From Tupaia tana (taxonomy: Eukaryota; Chordata; Mammalia; Scandentia; Tupaiidae): 64,000 nt of DNA. The number at the start of each line of letters is the position of its first letter. The stretch's first letter is position 1. Made by a program: the position numbers and the translations under genes. The notes below the pieces were generated by a model. That model was not told where the DNA came from. It ran no database searches and was given only the letters and a program-made list of their open reading frames with translations. Location of the stretch: positions 8,331,448 to 8,395,447 of the forward strand of contig JAKSZU010000031.1 in NCBI GenBank assembly GCA_026018925.1, written 5' to 3'. Below, in pieces: positions 1 through 9,895 of this stretch.

Positions 1-308
1 TCGTAAATGTTTGGTTTATGGGGCCCTTCTCGGAAGCTTGTGAACTTTTCTGTTGGTGCTTGAAACACGAGGACAGAATCCTTGAGACCCTGGGTAGAGT
101 GACAGAGCGTAAAGGGAGTTTGCAAGGACGTGATGGGAGACGGCTCCGTGTTGAGGCCGCCTGCCTGTGGAGGTGCCCCGCTCCTTGCACCCTCCTGATC
201 CCGCCCGTGTTTATCTTCCTGTACCCTTCCATGTTTCTTCCACGTCAACCACATTCAACCTGGAAAATGAATCACGCATCGTCTGGGCCCTGATTTGGGG
301 ATGCTTTT

Positions 309-571
309 TTTTTCTTGGAGAGGTTTTTGGTATAGGGCACATGTGCTCACCAGACAGAGAGAGAGAGAGAGACAGAGAGACAGAAAGCGAGAAATCACCC
401 CCCAGGGGGGATGGCCACGCCGCAATCCCTCCTCCTCCGTCCTCCTCTCGGGATCTGGGGCACGCACGCACACACGCCCAGCATGAGTTTAAGCCACCGG
501 ATCCGGGACTCGAACCGCGGTCGACTACATGGGAGTCCAGCGACATAGCCATTACACTAACTGCTTGTCCC
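309..571 (-). repeat. SINE-A, full length
   Basis: Complete minus-strand copy with poly-T at the left and the tRNA-like head at the right. It is flanked by an 11-bp perfect target-site duplication, GGGATGCTTTT, at 298-308 and 572-582. The B box reads GGTTCGAGTCC on the minus strand. The body contains a (GA)n-rich stretch. Confidence 0.95.
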
Positions 572-674
572 GGGATGCTTTTCTACCACCATTGTTCCCC
601 ACCATTGTAAATCAACTCTATACTTTAAGTCACCCGTGAACTCATTATCCATTTCTTAAAACTTCCCAAATTCA

Positions 675-900
675 GGAGCAGTTGGTAGCACGGGGATTGA
701 GGTGGCTGGGTCCCATGTGGCCTCCTGCACAGTTTGAGGGTGTCTTGAAAGACATGTCAGCCACGTGTGCATGCATGTGCGAAATCCTGAGAGGAGCATG
801 GGACAGAAAGGATTGCAGTGTGGCCGTCCTTGGGGCATGTTTTCTCACCTTCCCTCTCCCTCTTTCCATCAAGCACATGCATCGTATAGCAAATTAAAAC
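675..900 (+). repeat. SINE-A, old diverged copy
   Basis: The head (GGAGCAGTTGGTAGCACGGG), the mid-body (AATCCTGAGAGGAGCATGG) and the tail (CGTATAGCAAATTAAAAC) align in order with SINE-A but carry many substitutions and a damaged B box. It is clearly older than neighbouring copies. Confidence 0.75.
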
Positions 901-1015
901 AAACACGCAAACAAAAAACCCAAACTTTCAGAATCCAGAACACCGCGGACAGTCAGGAAACAGGAATCAGCATGTGTACTGTCAGGAATTTTTGTTCAAA
1001 ATAGCGTTGTCTGCT

Positions 1016-1292
1016 GGAACCAGCAGTTGGCGTAATGGCTGTCTCGCTGGACTCCCATGTGGTCGACCACAGTTCAAGTCCCGGACCCGGTGGCTTAAAG
1101 TCACGCTGGGCGTGTGTGCGTGCGTGCCCAAGATCCCAAGGGGGGATCGGGAGAGAAGGGATTGCGGTGTGGCCATACCCCGGGGAGGGGGGTGAATTCT
1201 CACTTTCTGTTTCTCTGTCTCTCTCTGTCTGTCTGGCGAGCGCACGTGCCTTATAGCAAAACCCTCTCCTCGCCCCCCCCCAAAAAAAAAAT
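1016..1292 (+). repeat. SINE-A, full length
   Basis: Head GGAACCAGCAGTTGGCGTAA, B box AGTTCAAGTCC, complete body and a C-rich/poly-A tail. The body hairpin is slightly degraded (ACCCCGGGGAGGGGGGTGAA). Confidence 0.93.
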
Positions 1293-1738
1293 ATTAGCAT
1301 GACTGCTGACATCACCCGGAACCTTGAAGGCTGGCCGATTATCAGGCTGTTCTGAGCTCTCGGTCTACACCAGAGTGTGTTTTCTAGCCTTGTCTTTGGG
1401 ATGAAGGTTGTGGCTATAGTGGATAGAAACTGGGCACACTGCCAAGGTGCATTGTTGTAGGTTCTCGAAGCAACCCTTGCTGTGTAAAAGCCCTTGTCAG
1501 TCTGTGAAAAAGAGCAACGTACTCCGAAGTCCCCGAGACAACAGTAAGGAGATCCAACAGCCAAATGCTACAGTTTCACCTGTCCGTTAAAGTTGCTGAA
1601 ATTCCTGGTCATGAACTCTGCCCAAAGCAGAGTGTTCTTTCCCAAACTAACGCCAGGAGACACCTCGGTGATAACACGGTCATAACTCTAAAATACAGGG
1701 TTTATCTTCAAAGTCTATCGCCTTCACGTGTTTAGGGT
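1293..1738. other. Unique sequence, nothing recognised
   Basis: About 445 bp of non-repetitive sequence. No exon-like frame with splice sites, RNA gene or repeat was recognised. Confidence 0.5.
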
Positions 1739-1748
1739 GAAAGGCATC

Positions 1749-1837
1749 AGGCATAGCCAGACGCAGGGTGTGCCTGTAATCCCAGCGACTCAGCGGGCTG
1801 AGGCTGGAGGACTGGGGCACAGCGAGACTCTTTTTTT
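1749..1837 (+). repeat. 7SL-derived monomeric SINE with internal deletion
   Basis: It contains TGTGCCTGTAATCCCAGC and GGCTGAGGCTGGAGGA, the 5' Alu-domain signature of 7SL RNA, followed at once by ACAGCGAGACTCTTTTTTT, the 3' part of that domain. The middle of the Alu domain is missing. Flanks GAAAGGCATC (1739-1748) and GAAAGTCATC (1838-1847) look like a target-site duplication with one mismatch. It is the only 7SL-type copy seen in the window and is informative for placing the host in Euarchontoglires. Confidence 0.85.
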
Positions 1838-1847
1838 GAAAGTCATC

Positions 1848-2708
1848 TAGAATAAACAATTCTCTTTTGCTGCAGTTCCGTTTCATACTAGGGTGACTGT
1901 AAATAAAGCTGAGTAGGGCACTGAGTCCTCTAGCAGGTAATATTACTGTTACCTGAATCGCGTATTCATTTCTTTGTTGTTTCTGTTTTTTTTTTTCCCC
2001 CTGGGCCCTATTTTCCCTAGAGCAATTAAGACAACGCCTTTTCACGGTTGATGTTTTTGCTTCCTGAAAGGATACTTGTCTAATGATGAGTTTCCCCGCG
2101 ACGACCAGGGTCTCACTGGTGTTCAGGTCGAACACCCCAGTTGATAAATTAACAGACGTGCGAGTCCCTTCGTTGGCCGTGGAAGTGCGGAGAGTGGGGG
2201 GTGTCCCCTTCCCAGGGCTTCTTCCAGGGACAGGAGATAAGCTTCCCTGGCCACCCCTGACTGCTCTGTGAGATGCAGTGGAGCTTGTTAGCCCTGAAAG
2301 GTTCACACACACTGGGAACAAACGCACCCCCGGCTGGGGACAGATAATGACGCGACCTCTGGGCACCGCACAAGCAAAGTCTCTTGCGTGGGTGACTTCC
2401 CACTGCTTCAAGCCCAACCCAAATAGTTCATTCAGGAGGAGCACATCGCCAGATTAGGGATTTATATGCAGGGCTCTAGGGCATTTGCAGCAGGCTCTCC
2501 AGCCTGAGAGGCCCCAGGACACAGTCACATCGTGGGGGCGGACATTGAGAATTTCCCCCACAGAAATGCATGCTTCTAAACTCCCGCTGGTACGATGGCT
2601 GGGTGCAAGAATGAACTCTCTCTGGTATCAGGGCAGTCACGCTGTGTGAGCGGGACTGGTGTGAGCGTATGCACAGCGTAAGAGTCGTCTGCGACTCTGA
2701 TTTCTCTG
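1848..2708. other. Unique sequence, no gene supported
   Basis: About 860 bp. A minus-strand open frame runs through 1680-2444, but it passes antisense through the 7SL SINE and shows no recognisable domain, so it is not called. A poly-T run lies at 1986-1997. Confidence 0.5.
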
Positions 2709-2723
2709 GGGAAGTGATTTTTT

Positions 2724-3063
2724 TTTTTGAGAATTATCTTTTACTGGGGCTGGCAGGTGGTGTGGTGGTTAAGGACGCTGGACTCCCACATGGCCGGCTG
2801 CGGCTGGAGCCCCGCCTTGCTTTCTCACTTTGCCTGTTGTTCTCGCTCTGTCCCTCTCTGGTCAAATTAAAATGAAGTTAAATAAAATAATTATTTTTTT
2901 AAAAAAATTTATTTAATTTGAACTCATCGTTATTTATTTCTTTATTTTTAAGTTTTACGAGAGAGAGAGAGAGAGATAAAAGGAAGCCACCAGGTCCCAG
3001 ACCCAAACTGTGTTTGGCCATGTGAGAGTCACCATATTAACCACCATGCCACCTGCTGGCCCA
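2724..3063 (-). repeat. SINE-B, split by another SINE-B
   Basis: The outer minus copy is flanked by GGGAAGTGATTTTTT at 2709-2723 and again at 3064-3078. Its poly-T side was opened by the plus-strand SINE-B at 2746-2907. The remaining body at 2908-3063 has a GA-rich tract and ends with GCCACCTGCTGGCCC, the complement of the SINE-B head. Confidence 0.85.
2746..2907 (+). repeat. SINE-B nested in SINE-B tail
   Basis: Head GGGGCTGGCAGGTGGTGTGG, CT-rich middle and TCTGGTCAAATTAAAATGAA tail ending in poly-A. It sits inside the A/T tail of the minus copy at 2724-3063, so it is the younger of the two. Confidence 0.88.
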
Positions 3064-3381
3064 GGGAAGTGATTTTTTAATGCAGTTTAAGAAAGTAAGG
3101 TGGGAGGTGGTTTAGGGACAGGTTGATAAAGGTGTTAGTTAGGAGGAATAAATTCAAGAGATCTATTGCATGACGTGGTGACTGTCATTAAGAACAATGT
3201 ACTGCATTTCTGAAGCTTGTGAAGAGGGTGGATTTCAAGTGTTCACAATAGGAGAAATAAGTATATGACGTAATGCATGTTAATGAGCTCCATTTTGCCA
3301 TTATACAATGCATAAATGTTTTTAATTTAAAATATATGGTACAAGGAAACGTACAGTTTTTACTTGTCCATTACAAGTTCC

Positions 3382-3623
3382 GGGGCCAGCAGTTGGCGTA
3401 GTGGTTAAGGCACTGGACTCCCACATGGCCGACTGTGGTTCAAGTCCCAGACCTGGAGGCTTGAAATTCACACCGGTGCATGTGCATGCGTGCCCAAAAA
3501 TTTCAAGGCGAGATGAAGAAGGAGGGATTGTGGCGTAGGCATCTCCCCGTCCCCGGGGGTGATTTCTCACTCTCTGTCTCTCTGTCTCTGCAGCAAGTGG
3601 ATGCACCTATAGCAAAAATTTCT
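3382..3623 (+). repeat. SINE-A inserted in unit 1 of the triplication
   Basis: Head GGGGCCAGCAGTTGGCGTAG, B box GGTTCAAGTCC, end CCTATAGCAAAAATTTCTG. It explains the enlarged first unit of the 306-bp tandem array. Confidence 0.9.
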
Positions 3624-3681
3624 GATTTTTTTTTTTTTACTTATTCTTAAAATAAATTTAAATATATGGTTTTTTAAAAAA

Positions 3682-3885
3682 GTTTTTACCACAGGGCACG
3701 TATGCTGACCAGAGAGAGACAGAGTAAAACAGAGAGAAAAAGTGAGACATCATCTCCCAAGGGGAATGGCCACACCACAATCCCTTCTCCTACATTCTCT
3801 TCTTGGGATGATTTTCCAGGATTCAAACTATGAAGTTGGCCATGTGTGAGTCCAGCACCTTAACCAGCATGCCACTTGCTGGTCC
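3682..3885 (-). repeat. SINE-A, array unit 1
   Basis: Moderately diverged. It runs from GTTTTTACCACAGGGCACG to the head complement GCCACTTGCTGGTCC and lacks part of the mid-body found in full copies. Confidence 0.8.
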
Positions 3886-3954
3886 TTTAAAATGGAGTTT
3901 TTACTTGCCCATTAAAACATATTAAATTTAAATTTTTATTTTTTAATACAATAA

Positions 3955-4192
3955 TTTTTTTCTTTCTTGAGAGAGTTTTTGTTGCTATAGGGCGTGTGTT
4001 CTTAGAGACACAGAGAGAGAGACAGAGAGACAGAAAGTGAAAAATCACCCTCCAGAGGACATGGCCATGCCACAGTCCCTTCTCCTCCATTCTCTTCTTG
4101 GCATGATTTTCAAGCTGCTGGGTCCGGGACGCAAACTGAAGTCAGCCATGTGGGAGTCCAGCACCTTAACCAACACAACACTTGCTGGTCCC
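3955..4192 (-). repeat. SINE-A, array unit 2
   Basis: Minus copy ending ACACTTGCTGGTCCC. It shares the shortened mid-body of unit 1 (GATTTTC next to the head region), consistent with common descent by duplication. Confidence 0.82.
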
Positions 4193-4261
4193 TTAATATG
4201 TAGTTTTTACCTGTCCATTAACAATATTAAATTTAATTTCTTTTTAATACGATAATTTTTT

Positions 4262-4526
4262 TATTTCTTTAGAGAGTTTTTTTTTTTTTTTTTTGCTATA
4301 GGGTACATGTGCTCACCAGAGACAGAGAGACAGAAAGTGAAAAAATCACCCTCTGGTGGGGGGGATGGCCATGCCACATTCCCTTCTCCACTATTCTCTT
4401 CTTGGGATTTTGGGCATGCACACACATGCACCTGGCATGAGTTTTAAGCCACCAGGTCTGAGACTCAAACCATAGCCAACTATGTGGGAGTCCAGTGACG
4501 TAACCATTACACCATCTGCTGGTCCC
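4262..4526 (-). repeat. SINE-A, array unit 3
   Basis: Minus copy with a long poly-T, CTATAGGGTACATGTGCTCACC, and the head complement ACCATCTGCTGGTCCC. It keeps the TGCACACACATGCACC body segment that units 1 and 2 have lost. Confidence 0.85.
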
Positions 4527-4560
4527 TACATAATACATTTTTAAAAAGTTAATAAAAGAT

Positions 4561-4803
4561 TGGAGGGTGGCACAGCTATAAAATGTGGTGCTCTGGGGAA
4601 GGTCCAGGTTTGTGTCTGGGGACCTTCCTGAGTATACCTGGGCACACGCTTCCCCATGGCCTGGGACTGGCTAAGGGGACGATGGATTCCAATGTCAAAA
4701 CCCTGTTGGGGGTGCTGTCTCCACCTCTCTGCTGTCTCTCTGACTCCAGCTCTGTTCCTGTTTCTCTCCTTCATGGAAGAAATAAATAAATGAACTTTGA
4801 AAC
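4561..4803 (+). repeat. SINE-C
   Basis: Middle CCTTCCTGAGTATACCTGGG, then ACTGGCTAAGGGGACGATGG, CT-rich stretch and tail TCATGGAAGAAATAAATAAA. The head carries a tRNA-like B-box region (GGTTTGTGTCT). Confidence 0.85.
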
Positions 4804-4865
4804 TAAGTTAAAGAAAAAATTCCCATCATTGAATTACTTTGTGAGCAGTCTTATATACATGCATG

Positions 4866-4868
<3 letters not shown>

Positions 4869-4896
<28 letters not shown>
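4869..4896. repeat. (TG)n microsatellite
   Basis: Uninterrupted TG dinucleotide run of about 14 units, followed by a short CA run. Confidence 0.95.
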
Positions 4897-4899
<3 letters not shown>

Positions 4900-4984
4900 C
4901 ACACACACTTAACATAGCATTATATGTTTCATCTAAAGGTTGGTTTATTTGACAAAAAGGTTGGTTTTTATACATTGGTTTTAT

Positions 4985-5257
4985 TTTTATTTATTTGTTT
5001 ATTTAGAGAGTTTTTTGCTGTAGGGCATATGAGCTTGCTGAAGGGACAGAGAGAGACAGAGAGACAGAAAGTGAGAAATCACCCCTGCAGGGGGAATGGC
5101 CATGCCACAATCCCTTCTCCTCCATTCTCCTCTCGGGATCTTGGGCACACACACATACACGCCCGGCATAAGTTTTAAGGCATCGAGTCTGCGACTCAAA
5201 TTGTGGTCGACTATGTGGGAATCCAATGATGTAACTATTACACCATCCACTGGTCCC
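4985..5257 (-). repeat. SINE-A, full length
   Basis: Flanked by a 16-bp target-site duplication, TATACATTGGTTTTAT (4969-4984) and TATACGTTGGTTTTAT (5258-5273), with one mismatch. The head complement is CATCCACTGGTCCC. Confidence 0.93.
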
Positions 5258-5273
5258 TATACGTTGGTTTTAT

Positions 5274-5877
5274 CAGTGGACAGAAATATTTCCTAAGACC
5301 GGACAAGTGTGCCATACATAACTTACAGAGGATCTGGGCATTTGCTCAAGAGTTCGTCCCTGTAAAACACAGAGGCAGGATGATGTGCACTCGTCTTTTC
5401 TTTGGAAATGAACAGGAAATTAGCATTCAGAAAATTAATGTAGGACTATGCCCCTCAGTAACAACCGGAAAGGAAATGTAATTTGTACCTTTCTACAAAT
5501 ATCCTCTTACATGCCTTGACCTACTTTTCTGGAAAAATACATTTGAAAGTTAAATATTTAAATGAAGCAGTTCTCACTCATGAAGATGGAAACATCTTCC
5601 CTTATAGTAAAGTATATGACCTTTCATAAAAACTTTCTAAGATGAATGGAAATATTTGTGAGAACCCAATATTTACCTTCTCTTTTGGGAGCGAGGCTTC
5701 TGTGTATGGAACAAGGGCCTTTCAATATTATGAGAAAGATTTTTCTCTTTCAGTGACATTAATGGGAAAGTGATGGTGTCGATATTTAGTGGATGAACAA
5801 ATTCAAATAGCTGGCTATTTGTCATGTTTACTTCACAACAATGAACTCAGCCACGTAGTCACCTATTTGCTTTCTTT
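5274..5877. other. Unique sequence, nothing recognised
   Basis: About 600 bp, A/T-rich, with no repeat family or coding signature recognised. Confidence 0.5.
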
Positions 5878-5885
5878 AATATTAT

Positions 5886-6131
5886 CCATTTATTTACTTA
5901 CTTTTTAAGTTTTGCTACAGGGAGTGCGTGGGCTCCTGGTGGGGAGGGGGGAAGTGGAGTGAGAAAAGACCCTCCAGGGGTGATGGCCATGTTGCAATCC
6001 CTTGTTCTTCATTCTCTTTTGGGGATTTTGGGCACACACCAGGAGTGTTTTGTAAGCTGTTGAGTTCAGGACTAGAACATTTGGCCACGTGGGATCCAGC
6101 CGCCTTAACCAACCCTACCACTGGTTAGCCC
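5886..6131 (-). repeat. SINE-A, diverged
   Basis: It runs from TTTGCTACAGGGAGTGCGTG to the head complement CTACCACTGGTTAGCCC. Flanks AATATTAT (5878-5885) and AATATCAT (6132-6139) form a probable target-site duplication. Confidence 0.8.
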
Positions 6132-6174
6132 AATATCATTATTATTTTTTAAACTATTATGAGTGAGACCCTTT

Positions 6175-6457
6175 ATTTATTTTATTTTTTAGTGTTTTGT
6201 TTTGTTTTGTTTTGCCATAGAGTGTGTATGCTTGCTAGAGAGAGACAGAGAAAGAGAGAGACGGAAAGTGAGAAACCACACCCCAGGAGGGGATGACCAT
6301 ACTGCAATCCCTTGTTCTCAATTCTCCTCTTGGGATTTTGGGTAGGTGTGCACACACACTGGGCTTGTTTTTGAAGTTGCTGGGTCCAGGTCTTGAACTG
6401 CAGAGTCAGCTTGGTGGGATCCAGGACCTTAACCACCATGCCACTACTGGACCAAGG
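6175..6457 (-). repeat. SINE-A
   Basis: Has a (TTTTG)n-rich 3' tail at the left and the head complement at the right. The target-site duplication GAGACCCTTT is at 6165-6174 and 6458-6467. Confidence 0.87.
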
Positions 6458-6467
6458 GAGACCCTTT

Positions 6468-7149
6468 TTATGCAGGGTGCTAGAAACAAGTGCAGAATCT
6501 GCTCTTATAGAACAGGACTAGTATTTTAAACACTGAAAGAGGTAACCATAATTCATCTAACCCTACGAGACAGTCCAGGGGAGCCACTAAGCAGAGAGTT
6601 GGATGCCTGAGGCCTTAGCTCAAAAACAGGACTGAGATGTCCACTTGGGTTGTCCATGACTGGTGTTTACAGCCCCCATATGAAAACTCTTGGGTCAGTT
6701 CAATATTTTTACATGTTGCAGAGACTCTTCTGGAGAGTATCTGTAGTTGCTTCTCTCAGTGGTAATTTAACAAGTGTTGTCATATAGACAAAGGCTGGCG
6801 TCTTCTCCACTCTTGCCTAAGTAGCAATGCAACATGGCGGACAGAGAGGAGGTACAGCCAGCTGACAGGCATGGACGCTGAGAGACCGGCTAGTGTGAAA
6901 TGAAATCCTCATGCCTGGCACAGCTCGTACCAGCACCTCGCTGGCCATTTCTTCTTGAACGTAAGGACTATAAAAATAAAATGGTATTGCTTAGATTCAT
7001 CGGGTTTCAACAACATAGGAAAATGATAATTTATGTACATTTTCTAAGTGCTATGCTGACACATACTTTGTAAACACATGGGGAGAAGGAACTAATGAGC
7101 CCACATGCTGGGCGCTCTGAAATGGGTTTATTTCACAAGATTTATAAAC
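6468..7149. other. Unique sequence, nothing recognised
   Basis: About 680 bp without recognised repeats or exon signals. Confidence 0.5.
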
Positions 7150-7358
7150 GAGAGCCAAGTGGTGGCATGGTGACAATGCAGCCAGTCTTTGGAAAGGGTC
7201 CTGGGTTCAAGTCCTGGGACCTACCTGACCACGCCAGGGAGGTGTACATGTGGCCATGACCAGCTGAGACCCAAGGTGGATCGTGGCGTAACGTTCTCAT
7301 GGGAGTGGGTACTTTTCTCTCTATTTCTTTCATGGCAGAAGTAAAAAAATAAAAATTC
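7150..7358 (+). repeat. SINE-C
   Basis: Head GAGCCAAGTGGTGGCATGG, B-box region GGGTTCAAGTCC, middle ACCTACCTGACCACGCCAGG, tail TTTCATGGCAGAAGT and an A-rich end. Confidence 0.8.
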
Positions 7359-7437
7359 ATCAATAGGATGAATCTACTGATTTTAATGGAAATACCATAG
7401 TTTGAACACATTTGATGGGTATGCTACGTGGAAACTC

Positions 7438-7586
7438 CTTCCCCTCTGTTCCTCCTTTTGGGACTTTGGGCACGCACATGTATGTAACTGGCATGTTTCT
7501 CAAGCCCATGGGATCTGGAACTTGAACCACTCAGTTGGCCATGTGGGATCCAGCTGTCCTACCCACCATATTATTGGCCTAGCCCC
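7438..7586 (-). repeat. SINE-A head-side fragment, old
   Basis: It begins within the body (TCTGTTCCTCCTTTTGGGAC) and ends with a degraded head. The 3' tail is absent. The SINE-A at 7600-7871 follows directly. Confidence 0.65.
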
Positions 7587-7599
7587 AAGACAGTTCCTC

Positions 7600-7871
7600 T
7601 TTTTTTTTTTTTTTTGGAGAGGTTTTTGCTATAGGGCGCGTGCGCTCGCCAGACAGTCAGAGAGAGACATAGAGACAGAAAGCAAGAAATAACCCCCCAG
7701 GGGGATGGCCACGCCGCAATTCCTTCTCCTCCATTCTCCTCTCGGGATCTTGGGCACGCAGACACACGCGCCCAGCGTGAGTTTTAAGCCACCGGGTCCG
7801 GGGACGCGAACCGCGGTCGACTACGTGGGAGTCCAGCGACATAGCCATTACGCTAACTGCTGGTTCCCGAG
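7600..7871 (-). repeat. SINE-A, young copy
   Basis: Nearly intact. The target-site duplication AGTTCCTC is at 7592-7599 and 7872-7879. The B box is the GGTTCGCGTCC variant and the head starts GGAACC, both typical of the best-preserved copies. Confidence 0.96.
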
Positions 7872-7879
7872 AGTTCCTC

Positions 7880-8814
7880 ATTTTTAAAGGCTATGGCTAG
7901 CTGGACTCTTCAGCCCACAGCCGAGGGAGACGGCTGGTATGTTTACTTTGTGTTAGTGGCATTAGCCTAGAGCAGGGTAGACTGTATTTCCTTGCAGGCT
8001 CTTCCTGTTGTTGATGGTTAGCATGTCTGCTTGAGGTAAGGAGCAAGAGGGTGGCTCGCTGCCCTGGCGTGGCGCTGCCAGCTCTCGGGTGTCCCTCACT
8101 GGCAGAGCGCACAGGTGAAGGGAGGTGTGTGAGCATTGGATTCTGCACTTATCAGGGAGACTTGAGACGGAGAGGAAACAGGACGCGGAAGGGCGCTTAT
8201 CACAGCGGACGCGCATCTCTGCACCTGGATGGACGCCACAGTTCATTGAGCGCAAAACTGGTCTGTCTGTGTTTGCTTCTTGGGCTTTTGGAGAACACTG
8301 AGCTTTTCCTCCTAAGATTAGCACTGTGCTGGAGGCGCCACTGCATGCATCGGAGATATGGATTCAGGCTGCTGAAATGTCCGTCAGAACCAACTCTGAC
8401 AGTGCATCAGTGTGTTAAAAATAAAACTTGAGAACATAAAGTTTTGCAGACTTTATAGCTCCATTCTGTGCGTGCATGTGTGTGTGTGTGTGTGTGTGTG
8501 TATACATTTTCTCCCAGGTGCCCATAGCATTATTTTGCTCTTTATTAGAACATTTATGAAATAGGAAAAACTACCTAATACTGGCTGGGGAATCATTGAC
8601 AGCTAATAGTGAAGACTAAACGTTTCCAGTCTTTCTCGGTGTGATTCACTCCCCCTACACCCCTACACGCATCTTGTTCTTTCACATTTGTTAAATATGC
8701 ATGAGGAGACACTTCCAACTGGCAAAAATGTATCCGAGATTATAAAATAAGATGAAAATTTGGGATTTTTCTGCTTTCTTTTTTGTGTGTGGCTTTGAAA
8801 AAATATTGTTTTCA
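7880..8814. other. Unique sequence with a (TG)n run
   Basis: About 930 bp with no gene recognised. A (TG)n microsatellite lies at 8477-8500. Overlapping open frames on both strands at 7960-8430 have no recognisable domain. Confidence 0.5.
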
Positions 8815-9090
8815 TTTTCTTTTTCTTTTTTCTTTTTTTTTTGGCCATAGGGCATGTGTGGTCACCAGAAGGAGAGAGAGAGAGAGGGAGAGAGAGAGAG
8901 AGAAAGAAAAAATTTCCCACCCCAGGAAGGATGCCACATTGCAATTCCTTCTCCCCCATTCTCTGCTCAGGAGTCTAGGCATACATGCATATGTGCCTGG
9001 TATGATTTTCAGACTGCTGGGTCAGGGACTCAAACTGCAGTTGGCTTGGTGGAGTCCACTGCCTTAAACACCATGCTGCCTGCTGGCCCC
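8815..9090 (-). repeat. SINE-A
   Basis: Poly-T with interruptions, GGCCATAGGGCATGTGTGG, an expanded GA-rich stretch and head complement GCTGCCTGCTGGCCCC. Confidence 0.85.
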
Positions 9091-9250
9091 ATAAGTGTTT
9101 TAATTTTTAAAGATCAATTCATAAAATAATTTACTTTGTTAGAATGAGCATGGTAGATATTGATGTAATTACCTGCTTAAAGTTTTTGAAGGAAAAATAA
9201 ATGTTCACTTTATTTTCTGATATTGGTATCTTCTAAGAAAGGAGAATTTT

Positions 9251-9391
9251 ATTTATTTTTCTTTTTTGGGGGGGAGGTTTTTGCTATAGGGCTTGTGCAC
9301 TTGCAGAAAGACAGAGAGAAACAGAGAGACAAAAAGTGAGAAATCATCCCCTGGGGGGGTGGCCACGCCACAATCCCTTCTCCTCCGTTCT
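9251..9391 (-). repeat. SINE-A, 5'-truncated but with clean TSD
   Basis: It contains the poly-T, the 3' tail and the GC hairpin, then stops in the body (CCTTCTCCTCCGTTCT); the whole tRNA-like head is missing. It is bounded by a perfect 14-bp target-site duplication, GAAAGGAGAATTTT, at 9237-9250 and 9392-9405. The truncation therefore happened at insertion and not by later deletion. Confidence 0.9.
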
Positions 9392-9577
9392 GAAAGGAGA
9401 ATTTTTATAAATGTTTAAATGATGTGGCTCCCCTCAATTTCAGCATCTTAAATAGCCACATCTGTATTGAACAGCCTTAGTAATAAAAGGTATTGCTATT
9501 TATAAGCTTCAAAAATTGTCTTAATTAGTGCACAGTATAAAAAATGCAGCATGCATTAAATTATTATACTATGTACC

Positions 9578-9762
9578 TTTTTTTAGAGTTATTTTATTTA
9601 ACATTATTTATTATTGTTATTATTTTCCAGTTTGATCAGAGAGAAACAGAGAAAGAGAGAGAGAGAAAGTGAGAAAGCAAGCTACCACCAGGTCTGGGAC
9701 ATGAACTGCGGTCGGCCATGTGGGAATCCAGCACCTCAACCACCATGCCACCTGCCAGCTCC
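9578..9762 (-). repeat. SINE-B
   Basis: T-rich tail, TTTGATCAGAGAGAAACAGA, a GA-rich stretch, and head complement CATGCCACCTGCCAGCTCC. Confidence 0.85.
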
Positions 9763-9764
9763 AA

Positions 9765-9895
9765 TAACCTCATCTTAACCAATTACATCTAATGACTCTA
9801 TTTCCAAACAAGGTCCCATTCTTGGGTGTGAGGGCTAGGACCCTAACATATACATTTGGGGGTGAAAACATAATTCAACCTGTAATAGCATCCAT
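9765..9895. repeat. Old dispersed mammalian repeat fragment
   Basis: The string CTATTTCCAAACAAGGTCCC followed by a GGGCTAGGACCCTAACATAT segment and TAATTCAACCTGTAATAGC matches a sequence that I recall as widely dispersed in placental genomes. I cannot assign the family from memory. Confidence 0.5.

Larger units (their letters stand above)
3355..4526. repeat. Tandem triplication of a ~306-bp SINE-bearing unit
   Basis: A non-SINE motif, AGTTTTTAC-TGTCCATTA, recurs at 3355-3373, 3896-3914 (TGCCCATTA) and 4202-4220. Each is followed by an A/T-rich spacer and a minus-strand SINE-A. The second and third units are 306 bp apart. The first and second are 541 bp apart because an extra SINE-A (3382-3623) lies in unit 1; removing its roughly 240 bp restores the period. 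Confidence 0.7.

Noticed and set aside
1016..1110. SINE heads as functional tRNA genes
   Set aside because: A and B boxes are present, but acceptor stems do not pair, anticodon stems are poor and all copies continue into SINE bodies with poly-A.
953..1564. 203-codon minus-strand open frame
   Set aside because: Most of it is the complement of a SINE-A; the remainder is unique sequence with no domain.
1680..2444. Longest open frame of the window, 254 codons on the minus strand, as a gene
   Set aside because: It runs antisense through the 7SL SINE, has no recognisable domain, and the rest is low-complexity. Chance is the better explanation.
4869..4896. CRISPR-like or other spaced repeat array
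   Set aside because: All spaced repeats here are SINEs or microsatellites; no regular short repeat with unique spacers exists, and the genome is mammalian.
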